Virus record (IMG/VR): IMGVR_UViG_3300044712_000992
Coordinates: 1 to 23,549 of that record
Source of the DNA: a virus
Length of the DNA stretch: 23,549 nucleotides
Direction: 5' to 3' (one strand)
Both the position numbers and the translations under genes were made by a program. Position 1 is the first letter of the stretch; every line of letters starts with the position of its first letter. Positions 21,531 to 23,549 of the stretch are shown here, piece by piece. The notes under the pieces were generated by a model, which saw only the letters and a program-made list of their open reading frames with translations, was not told the origin of the DNA and ran no database searches.

Positions 21531-23281
21531 AATCTTCGTATCCCTCGCGTCTCGTAAATACTCTTTTTTGCACCATCTTTTAGCACCGGTAAAAGAAACA
21601 TCGCATTTATCAAAGCGGCCAGCGGGTCAATGCGCTGCGTATCATCTTTGTTTTCCTTGCTCAGCATGATGTTTTCGTTCACGTCGTGAACCTCTTTTGC
21701 ATTGCTCAGTGCCCAGGTCAACAGGGGAGATCCATCATGCACAACCTTTTTCTGAGCGATGAAAGTTCTAAACAGCTTTGTCGGTTCGCTCAAGGTTTGC
21801 TTTCCCTGCCTGATCTCAACGCACTTGCGACCTTTTTTCATCTGATCGGTCGCTAAATACGTTGCATTCCAGGGATCATAGGCAAAGTTCAGCGTTTTCC
21901 ACTGGTTCTTGATCTCCATCGCTTCCAGGTACTCAATAACCGCTGAGTAGTCAGTTACATCCCCTTCGGTCTCGGTAACCCATCCGTCTGCAATCCAGTC
22001 TCGATAAGGGATCTTGTCGGTTTTCTCGTGCCGTTTTACCGCCGCATGAGGGATAAAACCGTGAGCACACACCGCGATGCTTTCTGTTTCTGGCATCCAG
22101 AACAGGAACCCACATGCCGTCAGATCAATGGTCTTGGCCAGGTCAACCCCAAAGATGCACGGCAAGCTATTCGTCACCTTCTCAAACTCGGACCGCATTT
22201 CCACCGGTGTGGCTTTCATCGGGTCCAGAATGCTAGATTCCTTCCAGACAATGATGTAATCGCCAATGTAGCCATTCTCGGAGTCATAGATCCATTTATT
22301 CAGCCGTTTGATCCTGAAGGTGCGGATCTTGTCAGGATCCTTTGAATCGAACGCCTCATTGTGCTGCTCAATGAGCTCTTGCATGCCGGCCGGGTCGTTT
22401 GCCAGCAGCGGGTTTGCTTTCACCCAATTCTTGGGGTCATGCTCATCATCTTCAGGGTCCAGCTCGCAAATGTGTACAAAGTAGCGATCATTCACAACAT
22501 CGCCGGCCAGGATCCTCTTGCAGAGCTCGTATTCCTTGAAGCACGGATTGTTCTCGGCATCCATCCCCGCGGTGGTGATGATGATCATCAACATCTGAGC
22601 ACGTTGCCCGCGTGCAGACCAGATCAGATCATAGATCTCGCTGGTGGGGTGCGCGTGATATTCATCAATGATTGCCCCGGAAGGATTCAAGCCATCCTTG
22701 TTCTTTGTCTCTTTAGAAAGGGGCATCAGCACCCCACCGCGAGTAATGTGAGAGATTCTGTAATTCCGGATCTTCAACCGCTTGGCGATATCAGGGCTGG
22801 CTTCAGCCATATCCTTTGCGATGCCGTAAACAATTCGCGCCTGTTCTTTATCGACGGCTGCACAGTAGACCTTCGGGTTTTGCTCTCCATCCCCAACCAT
22901 CAAATAATCAGCGATTCCGCCAAGAGTCGTGCTTTTGGCGTTTTTGCGCGCCCACTGCAAATAGGCTTTGGTGAACCTACGATACCGGGTATCCTTGTGC
23001 ACCCACCCAAAAATACTGCCCAGCGCGAACTTCTGAAATGGCGCCAACTCAATGGGCTTGCCAACCATACGCCCTTCAACATGGCGGCATTCCAGAAACC
23101 ACTCGTAGATCCTGTTTGCTTTTGCTTCATCGAACACCCAGGGGAATTCTTCGCTAACAGGTCGCTGCAGATCATCCAGGTGCCGTTTGCACGCCAAATA
23201 CTCAGAGTGGCCAGTGAGCAACTTGCCATTCACAACATCAAGAGCGTATTGGGTGCAAGGGTGAACCTGTTTATTTTCCAT
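21527..23281 (-). CDS. Terminase large subunit, HK97-like (584 aa)
   Basis: ATPase domain, residues about 75-345: Walker A-like ARKNAKST (111-118), Walker B GAIIDEYH (202-209) and coupling motif IIITTAG (233-239). Nuclease domain, about 370-584: RNase H-type acidic residues at D380 (FGVDLAK), D469 (FAYDPWN) and D552 (QRIDPLAAL). The architecture and length match the Terminase_1 family. It translocates DNA into the prohead and cuts it. The ATG follows the TerS stop by a few bases with no clear ribosome-binding site, and its stop overlaps the portal start, so translation is probably coupled. Confidence 0.9.
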   Translation of the reverse strand: MENKQVHPCTQYALDVVNGKLLTGHSEYLACKRHLDDLQRPVSEEFPWVFDEAKANRIYEWFLECRHVEGRMVGKPIELAPFQKFALGSIFGWVHKDTRYRRFTKAYLQWARKNAKSTTLGGIADYLMVGDGEQNPKVYCAAVDKEQARIVYGIAKDMAEASPDIAKRLKIRNYRISHITRGGVLMPLSKETKNKDGLNPSGAIIDEYHAHPTSEIYDLIWSARGQRAQMLMIIITTAGMDAENNPCFKEYELCKRILAGDVVNDRYFVHICELDPEDDEHDPKNWVKANPLLANDPAGMQELIEQHNEAFDSKDPDKIRTFRIKRLNKWIYDSENGYIGDYIIVWKESSILDPMKATPVEMRSEFEKVTNSLPCIFGVDLAKTIDLTACGFLFWMPETESIAVCAHGFIPHAAVKRHEKTDKIPYRDWIADGWVTETEGDVTDYSAVIEYLEAMEIKNQWKTLNFAYDPWNATYLATDQMKKGRKCVEIRQGKQTLSEPTKLFRTFIAQKKVVHDGSPLLTWALSNAKEVHDVNENIMLSKENKDDTQRIDPLAALINAMFLLPVLKDGAKKSIYETRGIRRL

Positions 23282-23287
23282 TAGTCG

Positions 23288-23549
23288 TTAGTCGAACTTC
23301 TCACCAAATTTGTCCAGGACCTTATCCGCATGTTTCTTTACCAACCGTGCCCGCGCTGATGGGGTTAGCCCCAACTTCTCCGCATAAGAAATTACAATCC
23401 TTGAATATGCCTGCATCGCTTTTATGTCATCCGTGCTCTTGAATTTCTGCTGACTGATCTTTTTGTACTCGGCATAAGCATCACAATACATTGCGAGAAT
23501 TTCCGTATCTATGTTGTTTAGGAGCTCAATGTTTTGAACCGATTTTGTA
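23288..23549 (-). CDS. Terminase small subunit, P27-type (5' end beyond window)
   Basis: The frame stays open to the window edge, so an internal Met is not the real start. Visible residues include IDTEILAMYCDAYAEYKKI, a helix AMQAYSRIVISYAEKLGL and the closing TPSARARLVKKHADKVLDKF. The LGLTPSARARL motif near the C-terminus is characteristic of P27-family small terminases. It recognises the packaging site and hands DNA to the large subunit encoded six bases downstream. About half of the protein is expected to be missing. Confidence 0.75.
   Translation of the reverse strand, partial: TKSVQNIELLNNIDTEILAMYCDAYAEYKKISQQKFKSTDDIKAMQAYSRIVISYAEKLGLTPSARARLVKKHADKVLDKFGEKFD

Noticed and set aside
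22361-23284. 307-aa plus-strand ORF
   Set aside because: It is antisense to the large terminase, whose motifs are unambiguous on the minus strand.

Overview
The window holds most of a temperate, HK97-type siphovirus genome, most likely a prophage in a member of the Chloroflexota (Anaerolineae-like). The phage assignment is firm: terminase, portal, S78-type protease, HK97-fold capsid, connector, tail tube, tail chaperone pair, tape measure, tail hub, fibre-like proteins and endolysin lie in canonical order on the minus strand. The host guess is weaker. It rests on the Thr/Pro-rich spacer of the exported nuclease, on dispersed 'CTTCGCGCCTTCGCG' repeats, and on 'GTCATTGCGAGGAGCG' repeats, all of which are common in such genomes. 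No integrase, att site or host housekeeping gene is visible, and both window ends cut through phage genes.

Layout. 1-3946 (minus strand): early region. It runs leftward from an RHH-type regulator through small proteins and a tRNA-bearing stretch (a CAT-anticodon tRNA, a tRNA with an oversized anticodon loop, one degenerate tRNA) to a winged-helix protein and a replication initiator whose C-terminus resembles DnaA domain I. 3966-4014: a compact switch with overlapping divergent promoters and a perfect operator-like palindrome. 4027-6316 (plus strand): an XRE repressor followed by a putative lysogenic-conversion set (lipoprotein, exported SNase/excalibur nuclease, DUF3892 protein), closed by a bidirectional terminator. 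6386-6905: host-like GC-rich repeats, one small ORF and the late-operon terminator. 6920-23549 (minus strand): late operon, read right to left from a P27-type small terminase (cut by the window end) to a GH25 endolysin.

How it works together. The repressor and the RHH protein are placed to control the divergent promoters. The leftward early transcript would make the replication initiator and tRNAs. The late operon packages DNA (TerS/TerL/portal), builds the head (protease, capsid, small head protein), joins head and tail (connector, gp10-like, terminator-like protein), builds the tail and lyses the cell.

Most striking signal. The two tail-assembly chaperone ORFs are joined by a textbook -1 ribosomal frameshift signal: slippery heptamer A AAA AAC directly before the stop, followed three bases later by a perfect 15-bp stem. 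Also notable are an oversized tRNA anticodon loop, host repeats inside the tail operon, a carbohydrate-binding-like insert in the tail hub, an EF-hand-like loop in the tape measure, and repeated hairpins just upstream of ribosome-binding sites. I see no convincing wholly new multi-gene system; the novelty is in these details.
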